Positions 1 through 6,776 of a stretch of 15,486 nt of DNA are shown piece by piece. The notes under the pieces are model-generated. The model ran no database searches and was not told the DNA's origin. It was given only the letters and a program-made list of their open reading frames with translations. A program made the translations under genes and the position numbers. How positions within the stretch are numbered: the stretch's first letter is position 1; each line of letters begins with the position of its first letter. The DNA is from Syntrophaceae bacterium UBA1411 (GTDB lineage: Bacteria; Desulfobacterota; Syntrophia; Syntrophales; Smithellaceae), in NCBI GenBank assembly GCA_002304995.1, contig DBPV01000104.1, forward strand, positions 15,338 to 30,823, in the 5' to 3' direction.

Positions 1-6
1 GTAATC

Positions 7-35
7 TTGATATTTTCCGGGAAAACATTTATGGT
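7..35 (+). promoter_or_regulatory. Candidate sigma70-type promoter with a palindrome in its spacer
   Basis: A -35-like TTGATA (7-12) is followed after 17 bases by a -10-like TATGGT (30-35). The spacer contains the near-perfect palindrome TTTTCCGGGAAAA (13-25). It would drive the methyltransferase/kinase pair starting at 110, leaving a leader of about 65 bases. The -35 matches 5 of 6 consensus bases and the -10 matches 4 of 6. The window edge hides whether a gene lies immediately upstream, so this is a tentative call from pattern only. Confidence 0.35.
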
Positions 36-109
36 TTAGCGCATCGGGGCGCGGCAAACGATTCCGAAAACGGACAGGAAGTTACCACGACGGGGCTTGC
101 AGGAGCTTC

Positions 110-934
110 ATGGACAGAGAGTATCTTGCGACGGGCTTTGCAGACGTCGACCGCACTCAAAACAAAGAGGATTATTTCAGTTGCCTTGCGCTTCTGGATT
201 CCCTTCCGTATTACCGGGGATATAAAACCCGCAGCTACGACCTTCTGGATCTCGGCCCCGGCATGGCCGTTCTCGACGCAGGCTGCGGACTGGGCGACGA
301 TGCCGTCCGGATGGCCAGGCGGGTTTCGCCGGGCGGCCGGGTGATCGGCCTCGACGCCAGCGGCGCCATGATTGAAAAGGCCAGGGCCAATCCTCTCTGC
401 GGCGCTCTGCCCGTGGAATTTCTGAAAGGCGACGTCAAAGCGCTGCCGTTTGCCGACGAAAGCTTTGCGCGCTGCCGGATCGACCGGACGCTGCAGCATC
501 TTTCCAACCCGCAAAAAGCAATCGACGAACTGGTTCGGGTTTTAAAGCCTTGCGGGCGCCTGCTGGCGTACGACAACGACTGGGACAGCTTTTCCATCAC
601 GCCGGGAGATCCGGATGTTACGGCAACGATCATCCGGCTGTGGCGCGGCTCTTTTCCGAATGCGGCCGCCGGACGTCTTTTACCGGAAATGTTCATCGCC
701 GCCGGTTTAAAAGATGTGAAAACCTATTCCGGAATGTCGGTCGTCACTGACTTTCACAAGGCCAATCAGATATACAACCTGGACGAAACGGTCGATAAAG
801 CCGTTGCGGCCGGTCTGATCACCCCGTCGCGGGGCCGGGCCTGGCTTGCCGACCTTGCCGCCGGTGCGGCGCAGGGCTTTCTTATAGCGTCGCTTACCGC
901 CAGCACTGTTATCGGGGAAAAGGATAAAGAATAA
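110..934 (+). CDS. Class I SAM-dependent methyltransferase (UbiE/Methyltransf_11-like)
   Basis: This 274-residue soluble protein has a Rossmann-fold methyltransferase core in its first 160 residues. Motif I, which binds S-adenosylmethionine, reads VLDAGCGLG (54-62). The acidic motif II residue is in GLDAS (D82). A GDVKALPFADESF segment (107-119) is typical of the Methyltransf_11/UbiE-like group, and LVRVLKPCGRLL (141-152) is the usual strand-turn after motif IV. The last 110 residues are less conserved and probably form the substrate pocket, so the methyl acceptor cannot be told. The ATG at 110 is preceded by AGGAG at 101-105, a short but usable spacing. Its TAA overlaps the ATG of the next gene by one base (TAATG), so the two are probably translationally coupled and may work together. 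Known: the fold transfers methyl groups to quinones, small molecules or metalloids. The specific role here is unknown. Confidence 0.85.
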   Translation: MDREYLATGFADVDRTQNKEDYFSCLALLDSLPYYRGYKTRSYDLLDLGPGMAVLDAGCGLGDDAVRMARRVSPGGRVIGLDASGAMIEKARANPLCGALPVEFLKGDVKALPFADESFARCRIDRTLQHLSNPQKAIDELVRVLKPCGRLLAYDNDWDSFSITPGDPDVTATIIRLWRGSFPNAAAGRLLPEMFIAAGLKDVKTYSGMSVVTDFHKANQIYNLDETVDKAVAAGLITPSRGRAWLADLAAGAAQGFLIASLTASTVIGEKDKE

Positions 935-2793
935 TGATCGACAATATTTTACTTCAGTCCGCCGGAACCTTTTCGGTAGCCGTCATCGCCTTGATGATGG
1001 CGGTCATTCAACTGATTTTCGCTTTTCGTCAACCGTCTCTAACCTGGTATCTGTGGGGGGCCGCCCTGTCTTTTGCCGGCCTTCTTTATGCCGCCGGTGT
1101 TTTTCTGGAGTACAACCTGCCGGCAGGGCCGGCCAACCGGTGCGGCGGCTTGCTGGAATTTACCGCCCACGTCTTTCTGGTGCATGGTCTGTACGGCCTG
1201 AGCTTCAGCTATCTGAACCTGAAGGGAAGGCTGTATCACCTGATCGCGGGAGCGTTCCACGTCCTGCTGCTGGGGCTTTTGTGGTTCACGCCGCTCATCG
1301 TTTCCGACAGGTTTGTGAGCCGCGACTTCATCGGTTTGGCCGAGCCGTTTGTTGAATCGGCCCTGGGGCCGCTGGGGCCTTGGTTTATGATGTACATCGC
1401 GGCGGCGGCCCTGGTCGGAATTGTTTTGTGGTTTCGCAGCACGAACACCGCCGGACGCCACAGGATCGCCTATCTGGCCGGATTGGTTTTCTGGCTGGCG
1501 CTGGGCATCCACGACGCGCTGGCCGTTTTGGGACTTCCGACGTTTCAATATGTAATGGAATACGGATTTTTAGGTTTTTCCTGCGCCGTCCTGTGGGCAG
1601 CGTTCGACAATTACACGGACCAGATGGCGCAAGACAAGTACCGGGTCATCACGGAATTTGCCAACGACGGCCTGCTGGTCATCCAGGATGAACAGACCGT
1701 TTTTGAAAATCCGGCCTGCAGTGCTATTTTGGGACAACCGGTGATCGATCTCACCATCCGGGATTTTCTCCAGATCGTGGCGCCGGAGGACCGCGCAAAA
1801 TTTCTGCAGTACTATGGGGACATGCAGTCTGCGCGGGATGTCCCGGATGCTTTTATTTTCCGCATCGTCCGTCCGGGCGGTGCGATCCGCCATCTGGAAA
1901 TCCGGGCCAGCTCCATTCGCTACCGCGGCCGGCCGGCCATTCTGACGGTCATGCGCGACGTGACGAGGCGGCTGGAGCAGGAAGCGGCGCTCCGGAAGCA
2001 GGAGGAAAAAACGGCCCAGCTCAAGAAAATGGAATCCCTGCGCCTGCTCGCGCGCAGCGTGGCCCATGATTTAAACAACGTGCTTTCCACCATTGTCAGT
2101 TACCCGGAACTGCTGCTCATGGATCTTCCGGAAAACAGCCCGCTGCGCAAACCCCTCGAAGTCATGCGCGACTCCGGCATGCGCGCCTCATCCATTGTGT
2201 CGGACCTCTCCATGGTCGCCCGGGGCGCGGCTGCGGCTAAGGAATCCCTCAACCTCAACTCCATCATTCATTCCACCCAGGAATCGTCCCCGTACCGGGA
2301 ACTTCTGCGCCGGCATTCCCAGGTGACCGTGCAAGCCAAACTGGATGACCGTCCTCTGGAGATTGCAGGATCCTTCTCCCAGCTGCAAAAAGTGGTTTTG
2401 AACCTTCTCACCGTCGCGTGCGAAGCCATGGCGACCGGGGGCAGCGTCTCGCTGGCTACAACGCTCCGTCCCGTGGACCGGTCCATCGAGGATAATCAGA
2501 ACGATCAGGCCGGAGAATACGCCGTCCTGATCGTTAAGGACAGAGGACCGGAAATTCCACCCGACGATCTGAGGCGGATTTTCGAACCCTTTTACACCAA
2601 GAAGGTCATGGGCCGAGGCGGCACAGGCCTGGAGCTCACCGTGGCCTGGAACATCGTCCACGATCACGAAGGCTACATTGACGTCGCAAGCGGCGGCCGG
2701 GGCACGACATGGGAAGTCTACCTGCCGTTGATTGGCAAAACCGCGACCGACGCCGCGGCCGAAAATCTTCCAGATGCGCTGAATCCCCGCTGA
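934..2793 (+). CDS. Membrane PAS-domain sensor histidine kinase with degenerate ATP-binding motifs
   Basis: This 619-residue protein has about seven hydrophobic segments in residues 9-224, resembling the 7TM sensory N-termini of some kinases. A PAS domain (about 235-345) and a short charged helix (346-367) come next. A dimerisation/phospho-acceptor helix carries RSVAHDLNN, with H378 as the likely phosphorylated His. The HATPase domain (480-598) keeps D536 of the G1 box and the IFEPFYTKK F-box, but three usual residues differ: V494 stands where the N-box Asn-before-Ala is expected, E540 replaces the second Gly of D-x-G-x-G, and E567 replaces a Gly in the GTGLGL motif. It may therefore bind ATP poorly or act as a phosphatase, scaffold or pseudokinase; this is inference. 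No response regulator lies within the window. The start overlaps the methyltransferase stop, and AAAAGGA lies just upstream as a ribosome site. Confidence 0.88.
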   Translation: MIDNILLQSAGTFSVAVIALMMAVIQLIFAFRQPSLTWYLWGAALSFAGLLYAAGVFLEYNLPAGPANRCGGLLEFTAHVFLVHGLYGLSFSYLNLKGRLYHLIAGAFHVLLLGLLWFTPLIVSDRFVSRDFIGLAEPFVESALGPLGPWFMMYIAAAALVGIVLWFRSTNTAGRHRIAYLAGLVFWLALGIHDALAVLGLPTFQYVMEYGFLGFSCAVLWAAFDNYTDQMAQDKYRVITEFANDGLLVIQDEQTVFENPACSAILGQPVIDLTIRDFLQIVAPEDRAKFLQYYGDMQSARDVPDAFIFRIVRPGGAIRHLEIRASSIRYRGRPAILTVMRDVTRRLEQEAALRKQEEKTAQLKKMESLRLLARSVAHDLNNVLSTIVSYPELLLMDLPENSPLRKPLEVMRDSGMRASSIVSDLSMVARGAAAAKESLNLNSIIHSTQESSPYRELLRRHSQVTVQAKLDDRPLEIAGSFSQLQKVVLNLLTVACEAMATGGSVSLATTLRPVDRSIEDNQNDQAGEYAVLIVKDRGPEIPPDDLRRIFEPFYTKKVMGRGGTGLELTVAWNIVHDHEGYIDVASGGRGTTWEVYLPLIGKTATDAAAENLPDALNPR

Positions 2794-2810
2794 TGTCAAA
2801 AAGACGGCAA

Positions 2811-2841
2811 ACCGGGACCGCAACAAGACTCCGGTTCCGGT
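2811..2841 (+). other. Stem-loop in the kinase-DUF488 gap
   Basis: ACCGGGACCG (2811-2820) can pair with CGGTTCCGGT (2832-2841), with one G-T wobble and an 11-base loop. No T-run follows, so it is not a typical intrinsic terminator. It lies 18 bases after the kinase stop and 53 bases before the DUF488 start. It could protect the 3' end of the upstream message or attenuate read-through. The rest of the 101-base gap shows only the ribosome site AAGGAG (2882-2887). Confidence 0.4.
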
Positions 2842-2894
2842 CACCGAGCCAAAGCGGGCTGCGACTGTAAAAAATTTCAACCAAGGAGAAAGCC

Positions 2895-3290
2895 ATGGCT
2901 ATCCGGATTGTTCGCCTGGGAACGGACAGAGCCCCCGGCGAAGGTATTCGCATCGGGACGGTGCGGCGGCCGCCGCGCGGCGTTCCCAAAACCGCGTACG
3001 CGTCGAAAAATTTCTACGATGTCTGGCTTCCCAACCTGGCGCCGTCGGAAGCTCTGGTGAAGTCGGCCCAGGGCGCCCGGACGCAAAAGGAATGGAACGC
3101 CTTCTTGCGGAAATACCGCGCCGAAATGATGCGGCCGGAAAACCGCCACATTCTGGAGGTGCTTGCAGCCCTTTCGCACAGCGGCAATTTTTCCGTCGGC
3201 TGCTACTGCGCCGACGAGGCGCGCTGCCACCGCTCCGTTTTGCGCAAGCTCCTTGCCGAACACGGCGCAAAAATGGCCGGCCCGGAATGA
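2895..3290 (+). CDS. DUF488 family protein
   Basis: This small soluble protein of 131 residues matches the DUF488 (YeaO-like) family in length and layout. The N-terminus (residues 3-24) gives a strand with a conserved R-L-G-T pattern, the middle holds K-x-W-x-x-F (65-70), and the C-terminal part carries the family signature GCYCADEARCHRSVL (102-116) with two closely spaced Cys and the C-H-R. The family is widespread and its biochemical function is not established; the Cys/His/Arg cluster suggests a catalytic or nucleic-acid-related pocket, but that is inference. The start is supported by AAGGAG at 2882-2887, 7 bases before the ATG. It may be read from the kinase transcript or from its own promoter. 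Transcription ends at the strong hairpin at 3321-3355. Confidence 0.85.
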   Translation: MAIRIVRLGTDRAPGEGIRIGTVRRPPRGVPKTAYASKNFYDVWLPNLAPSEALVKSAQGARTQKEWNAFLRKYRAEMMRPENRHILEVLAALSHSGNFSVGCYCADEARCHRSVLRKLLAEHGAKMAGPE

Positions 3291-3320
3291 TTCCGGCGCC
3301 GAGCCAGGGTCGGCAAAACA

Positions 3321-3358
3321 AAAGAGCCGCACTTGACGAATTCGTGCGGCTCTTTTTA
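3321..3358. terminator. Bidirectional intrinsic terminator between convergent genes
   Basis: A perfect 12-bp inverted repeat, AAAGAGCCGCAC (3321-3332) and GTGCGGCTCTTT (3344-3355), encloses an 11-base loop. T-runs follow on the + strand (3353-3357) and, through the A-rich stretch at 3315-3323, on the - strand. It sits between the DUF488 gene (+) and the aminotransferase (-), so it can stop transcription from both sides. This is the clearest terminator in the window. Confidence 0.9.
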
Positions 3359-3392
3359 TCGGCAAAATATCAGCCTTTGCAATAATCAAAGG

Positions 3393-4595
3393 CTACATTT
3401 TCTTTGCGGCGGCGGCGATGGCCCGGGCGATCGCATCGAATTTTTCCGGGCTCATCTTCACGGAAATTCCCATCACCAGCGTGCGGCCCAGGATGTCTTC
3501 CGCAAACGGAATACTCTTGCGGGAATATTTGACCTTGCCCTTGTTGGCCTTGTCCGCAAACGGATACTTCTTCGAATTGGCCGTGGAAAACGACAGGAAG
3601 TGCTCCCAGTTGGGCACGTAGTGCCACTTGTTGAATTTGTAGCAGGTGGTATCGAGGCCATGGGCGGACAGCAGCTTCTGGAAGGAGAGCGCCCGTTTTT
3701 CTTCCGGCAGATGAAAAGCCAGAAACGTTGCGGAATCTCCGTCCGGATCGGGCAGCGTCCGGAAGCCGACGCCCGGCACCTGCGCCAGCAGCTCTTTGAT
3801 CCTCTGTTTGTTTTTTTTCTGTTCGGCCACGATATAGTCGAGCTTGCGCAGCTGAGCCAGGCCCACGGCGCCCTGCAGTTCGTTCATGCGGTAATTGAAG
3901 CCGAGAATGGTGCGGCCCTCCAGCGCGCGGCTGACCTTGGGGTTGTGGTCGTGGCCGTGGTCGGAGTACCATTCCGACCGCAGATACAGTTTTTTATTGT
4001 TCGAAATCACCAGGCCGCCTTCACCGGTCGTTACGGTCTTGTAGTAGTCGAAACTGAAAATGCCCATATCGCCGAAGCCGCCGAGCTTTTTGCCTTTGAA
4101 GCCGGCGCCGCAGCCCTGGGCGTTGTCTTCCAGAACCAGCAGCTTATGCTTGCGGGCGGTCCGCACAATCTTGTCGATCTTCGCCGCCGAACCGCACATG
4201 TGAACCGGAATCACGGCCTTCGTGTAGCGGGTCTTCTTCTTTTCGATTTCGTCCGGATCGAAATTCAGCGTATCGTCGATGTCGCACATCACGGGAATCG
4301 CGCCGACTTCCAGGACGGCTTCATACGTCGCGAGAAAGGTAAAGGCCGGTACGAGCACTTCGTCGCCGGGGCCCACGTCCATCGCGGTGAGCGCCACCTT
4401 GAGCGCCGACGAGCCGGACGTCACGCCCAGCGCGTATTTCACACCGCAGTAGCGGGCAAACTCCTCTTCAAACTGGCGCACCTTGAAAACGCCTTTTCTC
4501 TCCTTGTCGAATCCGTAACGCATCAGAACGCCGGTTTCCATCACGTCCATGACTTCCTTGATTTCTTCCGGACCGATCAATTCAGCTCCTGCCAT
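3393..4595 (-). CDS. kdnA: KdnA-like PLP-dependent aminotransferase (DegT/DnrJ/EryC1/StrS family)
   Basis: This 400-residue sugar aminotransferase of the DegT family has the expected length. SGSSALKVAL (60-69) forms the phosphate-binding region, LEDNAQ (155-160) holds D157 and Q160 that contact the cofactor, and SFDYYKTVTTGEGG (181-194) contains K186, the likely Schiff-base lysine. Several segments match my recollection of Shewanella KdnA, which aminates 8-oxo-Kdo to 8-amino-8-deoxy-Kdo for lipopolysaccharide: an N-terminal GAELIGPEE, VHMCGS (131-136), SDHGHDH (211-217), PDPDGDSA (282-289) and a NKWHY-type element (322-326). It begins 20 bases after the alcohol dehydrogenase stop, with an AAAGGA-type ribosome site before the ATG, so the two are co-transcribed. 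If the KdnA reading is wrong, the fallback is a generic sugar aminotransferase. Family assignment is near certain; the symbol is from recollection and context. Confidence 0.78.
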   Translation of the reverse strand: MAGAELIGPEEIKEVMDVMETGVLMRYGFDKERKGVFKVRQFEEEFARYCGVKYALGVTSGSSALKVALTAMDVGPGDEVLVPAFTFLATYEAVLEVGAIPVMCDIDDTLNFDPDEIEKKKTRYTKAVIPVHMCGSAAKIDKIVRTARKHKLLVLEDNAQGCGAGFKGKKLGGFGDMGIFSFDYYKTVTTGEGGLVISNNKKLYLRSEWYSDHGHDHNPKVSRALEGRTILGFNYRMNELQGAVGLAQLRKLDYIVAEQKKNKQRIKELLAQVPGVGFRTLPDPDGDSATFLAFHLPEEKRALSFQKLLSAHGLDTTCYKFNKWHYVPNWEHFLSFSTANSKKYPFADKANKGKVKYSRKSIPFAEDILGRTLVMGISVKMSPEKFDAIARAIAAAAKKM

Positions 4596-4615
4596 GGTTA
4601 TTCACCCATCCTTTC

Positions 4616-5773
4616 TTAAAAAGCTTCCGCGTAAATCGCGATCATATCGTCTTTGGTCATCTTGCGGGGATTGTTTTCCAGCGGCCGGGCCACCGTCATC
4701 GCCACGTCGGCCAGCGCCGGAAAATCGGTTTCCTTAACGCCGAAATCCTTGATCGAAGCACTGATCCCGCAATCTTCAATCAGGGCCTCCACGGCTTCCA
4801 CCGCCAGAAAGGCGGCTTCCCGAAGCGGCAGGCCGTCCGTGACTTCGCCCATCGCCTCCGCGACATCGGCAAATTTCTCGAGGGCGCCGGGCAGGTTGAA
4901 AGCCATCACGGGCGCCAGCAGAATCGTGTTGGCCAGACCGTGTCCGACGCCGAATTTGCCGCCCAGCGGATAGGACAGGGAGTGAACGGCCGTCACGCCC
5001 GCGTTGGCCAGGCCGATGCCGGCGTAAAGGCTTCCCAGGAGCATCTGTTCACGCGCGGCGAGGTTTTTGCCGTCATGCACGCAGGTCCGCAGGTTTTCCG
5101 CAATGAGCGCGATGGCTTCGAGCGAAAACATTTCGCTTGCCGGCGAGGCGTTGATCGACGTGTAGGATTCAATCGCGTGGCAAAGAGCGTCGAGGCCGGT
5201 CTGCGCCGTGGGCGCGGGGGGAAGCGACAGCGTGAGTTCCGGATCGAGCAGCGCAAGCTCCGGATAGAGGTAGGGGCTGTTCATGCCTTCCTTTTTCTGG
5301 AGATTCCTGCGCACGAACACGGCGGTGAAGGTTACTTCGCTGCCCGTGCCGGCCGTGGTGGGAATCATGATTTTCGGCAGGCCCGCCTTGGGAACCTTGT
5401 TGAGGCCCAGATAATCGGCGGCCGCGCCTTTATTGGCGGCGATAATCGCAATGGCTTTGGCCACGTCCATGGCGGAACCGCCGCCGACGCCGATCACGCC
5501 GTCGCATTTGCGCTTTATCGCGAGCGCCGCGCCTTCGTCGGCCAGCTCGATGGGCGGCTCCGGCACCACTTTGTCATAAACGGTGAATTTAATGCCCGCG
5601 GCAGACAGAAGGCCCGCGATTTTTTCCTTAAGCCCGGTCTGCGCCAGGTTCTTATCGATCACGATCAGCGGATTTTGCACCTGCTGATCCGTAACGTGGC
5701 CGGCCAGGGCGGAAAGGGAGCCGTTGCCGAAAACGATTTTTTTGGCGCCGGTAAAAGAAAATGTCTTGGTCAT
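4616..5773 (-). CDS. kdnB: Iron-type alcohol dehydrogenase, probable KdnB role
   Basis: This 385-residue protein is a typical group III (iron-containing) alcohol dehydrogenase. The NAD(P)-binding loop GGGSAMD lies at 97-103 and PTTAGTGSE at 138-146. Metal ligands are expected at D195 and H199 (DALCHAIESY), H264 (VHSLSYP) and H278 (GVGHGLAN), and all are present, so the enzyme looks intact. On its own the sequence resembles general butanol/propanediol-type dehydrogenases. The tight link to a KdnA-like aminotransferase suggests the KdnB job: oxidising the C8 hydroxyl of Kdo so that the partner can aminate it. That role is inferred from context, and a fermentative alcohol dehydrogenase remains possible. 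The ATG has a strong GGAGG ribosome site at 5785-5789 (- strand), 11 bases upstream, and a candidate promoter is at 5799-5827. Confidence 0.72.
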   Translation of the reverse strand: MTKTFSFTGAKKIVFGNGSLSALAGHVTDQQVQNPLIVIDKNLAQTGLKEKIAGLLSAAGIKFTVYDKVVPEPPIELADEGAALAIKRKCDGVIGVGGGSAMDVAKAIAIIAANKGAAADYLGLNKVPKAGLPKIMIPTTAGTGSEVTFTAVFVRRNLQKKEGMNSPYLYPELALLDPELTLSLPPAPTAQTGLDALCHAIESYTSINASPASEMFSLEAIALIAENLRTCVHDGKNLAAREQMLLGSLYAGIGLANAGVTAVHSLSYPLGGKFGVGHGLANTILLAPVMAFNLPGALEKFADVAEAMGEVTDGLPLREAAFLAVEAVEALIEDCGISASIKDFGVKETDFPALADVAMTVARPLENNPRKMTKDDMIAIYAEAF

Positions 5774-5798
5774 ACTGAAGAAGTCCTCCGTAAAAAAA

Positions 5799-5827
5799 TT
5801 TAAATCAACGGTTGCGTGTTTTTACAA
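5799..5827 (-). promoter_or_regulatory. Candidate promoter of the kdnB-kdnA operon
   Basis: On the - strand TTGTAA (5827-5822) and TTTAAA (5804-5799) are spaced by 17 bases. Each matches 4 of 6 consensus bases of a sigma70 promoter. Transcription would start near 5792, just before the GGAGG ribosome site at 5785-5789. The 15-base palindrome CAAAAGTATCTTTTG (5825-5839) overlaps the -35 element and could be an operator. The terminator of the upstream trmJ gene at 5853-5886 implies that the operon needs its own promoter, which supports this call. Confidence 0.4.
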
Positions 5828-5852
5828 AAGTATCTTTTGAAGTCGGCCGCTC

Positions 5853-5886
5853 AAAAAAAGCGCGGCCCCGAAACACCCGGCGGGGC
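5853..5886 (-). terminator. Intrinsic terminator downstream of trmJ
   Basis: Read on the - strand, GCCCCG (5886-5881) pairs with CGGGGC (5870-5865) around a 10-base loop, and a run of seven T residues (5859-5853) follows after CGCGC. It lies about 50 bases after the trmJ stop and before the kdnB promoter. An alternative stem, CCGAAA with TTTCGG, overlaps the same bases. The gap of five bases between stem and T-run makes it weaker than the hairpin at 3321. Confidence 0.55.
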
Positions 5887-5936
5887 TTTCGGGTCCGCCG
5901 TCTGCGAAAGCTATGAACTGCAAATTGCCTTTCATG

Positions 5937-6677
5937 TCAAGTCTTTTTGTTGGACAAGGACCAGTCGATCTGCCGGCAGATGCCGCGGAGAATCTTCACT
6001 TCGCGCGACAGAAGTCCGGCACGGGCAAAAAAGCGGCGGATGTCCAGCATCCAGTACTCCGGATTTTGCACATTGAGAAAGCCGATGCGCGAAAGGAGCT
6101 CCCGGATTTGATCGTACAGGCCTTCCAGCTCGGAGGCCAAAGCCAGTTTGGGAGGCGCGGCGCCTGTCTGCCCCGACGACAGAGCCACAAAAACTTCATA
6201 GCACAGAATCATCGCCGCCTGCGACAGATTGAGCGACGTAAAGGCCCGCGAGGTCGGAATCGTCACGACACACTGGCACAGCGCCAGCTCGTCATTGGCC
6301 AGGCCCGTATCTTCCGGACCGAACAGCAGCGCGACCCGGTTGTTCCCGGCCAGTCCGGCGATTTTTCCGGCCGCCGCCCGCGGCGACACAAAGGGCCCCC
6401 GCGCCCTGCCCAGCCGGGCGGTGGTGCCGACGATGTAATTGAAGCGCCCGAGCGCCTCCTGAAGCGACGGGACGTATTGGATCCGATCGAGAACATCCGC
6501 CGCCAGATGCGTGGAACGCTGTTCCATCGCTTCCCGGTCCAGATCGGTCGTTCCCACCACGACAAGCTCGGTGATGCCCATATTTTTCGCGGCCCGGGCA
6601 ACGGAGCCGACATTGCCCGCATACTTGGGCCTGTACAAAACAACGCTGATGTTTTTGGTCTGATTCTCCACGGACAT
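5937..6677 (-). CDS. trmJ: TrmJ-family tRNA (cytidine/uridine-2'-O-)-methyltransferase
   Basis: This SPOUT-class RNA methyltransferase of 246 residues methylates the 2'-OH of a ribose, in E. coli TrmJ at position 32 of the tRNA anticodon loop. Numbering from the start chosen here, the RNA-side motif NVGSVARAAKNMG is at 22-34, the knot/SAM motif LLFGPEDTGLANDEL at 117-131, and IPTSRAFTSLNLSQA at 140-154. A C-terminal NPEYWMLDIRR (205-215) is typical of the TrmJ branch rather than of TrmH or RlmB. The frame could start five codons earlier at 6692, but the ribosome site GGGGAG (6690-6685) lies inside that extension, seven bases before the ATG at 6677, so the shorter form is preferred. It is 99 bases downstream of the CBM9-like gene on the same strand and followed by a terminator. 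The exact tRNA target is inferred from the family. Confidence 0.85.
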   Translation of the reverse strand: MSVENQTKNISVVLYRPKYAGNVGSVARAAKNMGITELVVVGTTDLDREAMEQRSTHLAADVLDRIQYVPSLQEALGRFNYIVGTTARLGRARGPFVSPRAAAGKIAGLAGNNRVALLFGPEDTGLANDELALCQCVVTIPTSRAFTSLNLSQAAMILCYEVFVALSSGQTGAAPPKLALASELEGLYDQIRELLSRIGFLNVQNPEYWMLDIRRFFARAGLLSREVKILRGICRQIDWSLSNKKT

Positions 6678-6776
6678 AAATGCTCTCCCCATTCTGGATG
6701 AGCCTTCCTATAAAACCGGCCCACCGGAAATGCACGCGGAATTTGAAAAAAAGGAAAGGCTTCGGTTCGCAAACGG

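Noticed and set aside
2794..2894. Possible riboswitch before the DUF488 gene
   Set aside because: The stretch GGCAAACC and a later GCTGCGACTGTAA recall pieces of c-di-GMP-I and cobalamin riboswitches, but the flanking hairpins and conserved boxes are missing and the order is wrong.
3333..4619. Long + strand open frame of 428 codons opposite the aminotransferase
   Set aside because: It is antisense to a gene with intact family motifs, its translation is rich in His, Arg and Phe with no recognisable domain, and it begins inside a terminator hairpin.
6678..6692. Upstream ATG extending TrmJ by five residues
   Set aside because: The GGGGAG ribosome site lies within the extension and is correctly spaced for the inner ATG.
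5913..6701. + strand open frame opposite trmJ
   Set aside because: The - strand frame carries all SPOUT motifs, while the + strand frame has none that I recognise.
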